Shown piece after piece: positions 5,923 to 8,000 of a stretch of 8,000 nt of DNA; the stretch's first letter is position 1; every line of letters starts with the position of its first letter. The notes under the pieces were generated by a model. It saw only the letters and a list, made by a program, of their open reading frames with translations. It was not told where the DNA came from and searched no databases. This stretch comes from Ferruginibacter sp. (lineage in GTDB: Bacteria; Bacteroidota; Bacteroidia; Chitinophagales; Chitinophagaceae). The stretch is from assembly GCA_025362765.1 (NCBI GenBank), contig JANYFI010000521.1, positions 1-8,000 of the forward strand. The letters run 5' to 3'. A program made the translations under genes and the position numbers.

Positions 5923-6018
5923 ATGAAAAATGTATGTATACTGGTACCTGAAACCGCAGTGATTGAAGCCGTGGCTGATCCGCTTGAATATCGCAACAAG
6001 TATAACAAGCAGCCATAA
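5923..6018 (+). pseudogene. Remnant of a GlxA-family (DJ-1/PfpI-AraC) regulator with a large internal deletion
   Basis: A 31-codon plus-strand frame starts with ATG at 5923 and stops with TAA at 6016-6018. Its first 20 residues, MKNVCILVPETAVIEAVADP, look like the opening strand and helix of the DJ-1/PfpI domain of Bacteroidota GlxA-family regulators. The last 11, LEYRNKYNKQP, look like the extreme C-terminus of an AraC helix-turn-helix domain (usually GMTPLEYRNKYN). The two ends of one gene family therefore appear joined in frame at a shared Pro codon (5980-5982), with roughly 300 residues missing. A perfect TAnnTTTG box (TATATTTG, 5911-5918) ends four bases before the ATG, with no good -33 partner. 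The relic abuts the FMN-reductase stop at 6020 and is divergent from the VOC-SRPBCC gene. Recognition is from memory of the families; an assembly collapse is possible. Confidence 0.6.
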
Positions 6019-6019
6019 C

Positions 6020-6559
6020 CTATGGTACTGTTGTCCGTTCAATTAAATTGTGTAGCACCGTTTGTAATGACTGTATTGTTTCGGCATTTGTGATCATTCC
6101 TTCAGCAGTCACATTGTTTTTAATGTTTCCTATGCTTATGGTAGATTGGGGTGTAAATTTTGTGCCAAGAGCAGTTAAGGTAAGCAACAGGGAAGCTAGT
6201 GCTTTGTCTCCGCCGGTATATAGCGGTGACGCACTAATGGCTGCAATGGGTTTTTCATTTAATTCTCCGGATGATACCAGCCAATCCAATGCATTTTTTA
6301 ATACACCAGGTACGCCAAAAGCATATTCAGGCGTAGAAAAAATAACCGCATCAGCCTCTTTAATTTGCTGCCTGAAGATTTGTACCGAAGGTATATTTTC
6401 TGCTGTATCGGGATTAAAATGAGGCAGGTTGTCCAGCCCTTCGATAATCGAAACACTGACATTTTTGGGCGCCAGCGTTGCAAGGTGTTTTAAAATGCAG
6501 GTGTTGGCAGAGGTTGTTTTTAAACTTCCTGAAATGGCGGCAATACGGATCGTTGTCAT
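6020..6559 (-). CDS. NAD(P)H-dependent FMN reductase-family flavoprotein
   Basis: A 179-residue flavodoxin-like protein of the NADPH-dependent FMN reductase family (PF03358). After the first strand (IRIAAISGS), GSLKTTSAN (11-19) is the FMN-phosphate loop. TPEYAFGVPGVLKNALDWL (76-94) is the PEYxxxxPGxLKNAxDW signature that contacts the flavin ring and the dimer interface, and ASPLYTGGDKAL (110-121) matches the third flavin-binding loop. The family transfers electrons from NAD(P)H through bound FMN to quinones, azo dyes, chromate or free flavin; the acceptor here is unknown. Length is typical. Its ATG overlaps the stop of the upstream membrane-protein gene as ATGA, implying translational coupling and joint function. 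It ends one base from the GlxA remnant on the other strand. It is cytosolic, with no signal peptide. Confidence 0.88.
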   Translation of the reverse strand: MTTIRIAAISGSLKTTSANTCILKHLATLAPKNVSVSIIEGLDNLPHFNPDTAENIPSVQIFRQQIKEADAVIFSTPEYAFGVPGVLKNALDWLVSSGELNEKPIAAISASPLYTGGDKALASLLLTLTALGTKFTPQSTISIGNIKNNVTAEGMITNAETIQSLQTVLHNLIERTTVP

Positions 6560-6954
6560 ATAATTTCTTTTTTAGCGGCAGGACTTGTCATAAACAATAC
6601 ACCAAAGCAAATGGCAAAAATGGTATAAACGGCTGTAACGGACCATAGCCAAGCCGGCAAACCTGTATTGGCCATCATTATTTTTATCAATGCCATGGCA
6701 GCAATAAAAAAATGAGAAAAATTTGCTACTACCGTTGGCTTATTGTAAATGCCGCCAATTACGCTTGTTCTCGTCATCCAGTTCAGCATGGCAAAACCAA
6801 CATACAGGGCGCCCGAAATTTGTATCAATAATTCAACAGGTTTAGCACTGGCCTGGTTAAAATAAAGCAATATCTCTGCGGGCATAAATGTAAAAAGTAA
6901 ACCCGGGATGGCCAGTAACAATGCGCTTGCTGTCATGATAACTTTTGTATTCAT
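6556..6954 (-). CDS. Four-helix membrane protein of unknown function
   Basis: A 132-residue protein with four predicted membrane helices at about 5-24, 41-60, 77-94 and 102-123, and a lysine-containing cytoplasmic tail (AAKKEII). Helix 2 contains QISGALYVGFAMLNWM, and the loop after it holds TRTSVIGGIYNKPTVVANFSHF. I do not recognise a named family with certainty; size and topology resemble small DoxX- or DUF4345-like proteins, and uncharacterised Bacteroidota proteins of this kind are common. No catalytic motif is visible apart from H81 in helix 3. The gene is coupled by a 4-base ATGA overlap to the FMN reductase, so the two may form a membrane-associated redox pair (inference). ATG at 6954 begins directly with the first helix. 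No clear promoter is seen upstream. Confidence 0.8.
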   Translation of the reverse strand: MNTKVIMTASALLLAIPGLLFTFMPAEILLYFNQASAKPVELLIQISGALYVGFAMLNWMTRTSVIGGIYNKPTVVANFSHFFIAAMALIKIMMANTGLPAWLWSVTAVYTIFAICFGVLFMTSPAAKKEII

Positions 6955-7020
6955 AAAGATGTTTTACTTGTTTTTGCCAATAGCAAAATTGCGCAAATAA
7001 GTGCTTAGTTGTTCAGTTGG

Positions 7021-7052
7021 TTGCTTAAGATTTCAGAAAAAATTTATTTTTG
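7021..7052 (+). promoter_or_regulatory. Candidate plus-strand promoter in the gene-free region
   Basis: TATTTTTG at 7045-7052 is a perfect TAnnTTTG -7 element, with TTG at 7021-7023 lying 21 bases upstream. No plus-strand gene follows, but a GC-rich, hairpin-forming stretch and a long hairpin do, so the likely product would be an untranslated RNA starting near 7058. Confidence 0.4.
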
Positions 7053-7057
7053 GAAAG

Positions 7058-7258
7058 TACTGTTTACGCTTAAATAAAAGCCCGGCTATAATCAATGGCC
7101 GAATGGCTGCCGGATAGGAGTGGAAAACCCGGAGTAACCCTGCCAGCGGTTACGGAGGATTTGGAACGGATAGCCGGAACCAAAGCTGATGGATAATAAC
7201 TGTTTACGGCCCATTATTGATTGCATAACAATGCCGCTCATTTGCAGAGCGGCATTGT
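7058..7258 (+). ncRNA. Candidate structured small RNA or dispersed intergenic element
   Basis: This is the GC-richer core of a 317-bp gene-free stretch (6955-7271). Possible stems on the plus strand: CCGGC (7082-7086) with GCCGG (7109-7113); GTAACC (7134-7139) with GGTTAC (7148-7153); and a composite hairpin at 7160-7184, TTTGG / AA / CGG / loop ATAG / CCG / GAA / CCAAA, whose purine-rich internal loop is typical of real RNA. CGGATAG occurs twice (7111-7117, 7167-7173). A perfect -7 box lies upstream and a 12-bp hairpin downstream. GGA(A/G)CGGATAGCC-like strings are familiar to me from intergenic regions of other Bacteroidota, but I cannot verify this. No convincing coding frame is seen. Orientation and exact ends are inferred. 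Confidence 0.4.
7228..7258. terminator. Long hairpin after the RND gene, possible terminator
   Basis: ACAATGCCGCTC (7228-7239) pairs perfectly over 12 bp with GAGCGGCATTGT (7247-7258) around ATTTGCA. It lies 13 bases beyond the RND permease stop on the minus strand, but no T-tract follows in that direction. On the plus strand the first T-run comes about 8-10 bases later (within 7266-7273). It could end the RND transcript, end the candidate small RNA, or both. Confidence 0.6.
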
Positions 7259-7271
7259 AGTAAAATAATTT

Positions 7272-8000
7272 TTATAACCAGCTGCCAAGCCAGGTTTTAC
7301 TGGCGGCAGGGTCCTCTGTTAATCTTCTTTTTCTGCGGTTAACATCCATTTGGTGGCGGATGGTGGTAATAATCATTAGTGGCATAAACAAGAATATCAA
7401 TGGCGGGATACCCATAAAGCTGATCCATTTACCGCCGTACATGTTGCGCATGGGGCGTTTTAACCGCTCTGCAATCAGGTACATGGCGGGCACAATAATC
7501 AGCGTCATAAAGAAGGCAAAGGCCAATCCAAAAATAATTGTCCAGCTCAGTGGTTTCCAGAAGGCCACGTTATCGCCACCAAAATAAATATGCGGATTTA
7601 AATCGGAAAATAAGGTAATGAAATTGATGTTGAAGCCCACCGCAATGGGGATGAAAGCGAGGATGGCCGCCAGCGCTGTAAGCAATACCGGTATAATACG
7701 TGTTTTACCAGCTTCGATAACAGCTTCTCTTGTTTTCATACCACGGCCTCTCAACTCATCGGCAAACTCAATTACCAGGATACCGTTTTTAACCACGATA
7801 CCCGCCAGGCCAACGATGCCGAGGCCCGTCATTAAACCAGACACTTCCATACCAGTGATAGAAAAACCAAGTAACACGCCTATTACGCTAAAAATAATTT
7901 CTGTTAAAATGATAACGGGTTTGCTAACGCTGTTGAATTGTATTACCAGCACCAGCAGAATTAATATCAGTGCAATGGCCAATGCTTTAAAAAGAAAAGC
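7272..8000 (-). CDS. RND-family efflux transporter permease, C-terminal part (cut by right edge)
   Basis: The last 242 residues of an AcrB-type inner-membrane permease. The reading frame stays open to 8000, so the TTG at 7982 is an internal codon, not a start. It begins in a membrane helix (ALAIALILILLVLVIQFNS), followed by the SKPVIILTEIIFSVIGVLLGF helix, the glycine-rich GLGIVGLAGIVVKNGILVIEF stretch, and the conserved cytoplasmic loop DELRGRGMKTREAVIEAGKTRIIPVLLT, as in RND helices 9-11. Then come KPLSWTIIFGLAFAFFMTLIIVPAMYLIAERL, a further hydrophobic segment (FMGIPPLIFLFMPLMII), and a basic tail with NRRKRRL. Family members form tripartite proton-driven pumps with a periplasmic adaptor and a TolC-like channel. 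Substrate is unknown; the catalytic helix-4 aspartates lie outside the window. The extra hydrophobic segment after the usual last helix is a noticeable C-terminal extension. Confidence 0.92.
   Translation of the reverse strand, partial: AFLFKALAIALILILLVLVIQFNSVSKPVIILTEIIFSVIGVLLGFSITGMEVSGLMTGLGIVGLAGIVVKNGILVIEFADELRGRGMKTREAVIEAGKTRIIPVLLTALAAILAFIPIAVGFNINFITLFSDLNPHIYFGGDNVAFWKPLSWTIIFGLAFAFFMTLIIVPAMYLIAERLKRPMRNMYGGKWISFMGIPPLIFLFMPLMIITTIRHQMDVNRRKRRLTEDPAASKTWLGSWL

Noticed and set aside
5860..6042. Minus-strand 60-codon open frame
   Set aside because: It lies opposite the GlxA-like remnant and overlaps the end of the FMN reductase; its translation resembles no family and it is best seen as an antisense shadow.
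6048..6422. 124-codon plus-strand frame
   Set aside because: It is antisense to the clearly recognisable FMN reductase and has no family resemblance.
6989..6996. TTGCGCAA palindrome upstream of the four-helix protein as an operator
   Set aside because: A single 8-bp palindrome with no second copy and no clear promoter nearby; could be chance.
7980..7982. TTG as a start codon for the RND fragment
   Set aside because: The frame stays open to the window edge with RND-like sequence (AFLFKA) before it, so the codon is internal.
1..8000. CRISPR array, transposon, tRNA/rRNA or defence system
   Set aside because: No regularly spaced repeats, transposase motifs, terminal inverted repeats or RNA-gene signatures were seen on either strand.

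Overview
The window looks like a chromosomal segment of a member of the Bacteroidota, most plausibly Chitinophagales. This is inferred from protein flavour (a fused gamma/alpha KorA, a GlxA-type regulator relic, an ArsR/ArsC pair), AT-rich spacers, the lack of clear Shine-Dalgarno sites, and several TAnnTTTG-like -7 elements. Taxonomy cannot be proven from the sequence alone. Almost every gene lies on the minus strand. The one intact plus-strand gene is the Bax-inhibitor-1-like membrane protein at 758-1513.

Layout from left to right. 1-481 is the 5' part of a 2-oxoacid:acceptor (ferredoxin) oxidoreductase alpha subunit running off the left edge. It is divergent from the Bax inhibitor-1/YccA gene, which ends in a strong, probably bidirectional terminator (1531-1560). 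Next come a damaged arsenate-reductase gene (1564-1947) and an intact ArsR/SmtB repressor (1954-2289) with a perfect inverted-repeat operator at 2354-2371. An AIM24/TIGR00266 gene (2440-3237) follows, with its own promoter and terminator. Then comes a closely spaced minus-strand run of five small genes, listed in transcription order: VOC-SRPBCC fusion, DUF1801, a 73-aa protein, PhnB-like VOC, DoxX-like membrane protein. At 5923-6018 lies a 31-codon plus-strand relic that appears to join the first ~20 codons of a GlxA-family AraC regulator to its last ~11. Further right, a small four-helix membrane protein and an NAD(P)H-dependent FMN reductase overlap by ATGA. After a 317-bp gene-free stretch, the C-terminal part of an RND efflux permease runs off the right edge.

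How the genes may work together: arsR-arsC is a metalloid-response operon whose enzyme gene is broken as written. The five-gene run and the oxidoreductase pair are small accessory stress or metabolism genes of unknown substrate. The relic suggests the run once had a divergent GlxA-type regulator that has been deleted.

I see no CRISPR array, defence island, transposase, tRNA or rRNA. The strongest candidates for something undescribed are the structured, promoter-bearing gene-free region at 7021-7258 (possible small RNA or dispersed Bacteroidota intergenic element), the N-plus-C-terminal GlxA remnant, and the VOC-SRPBCC fusion.
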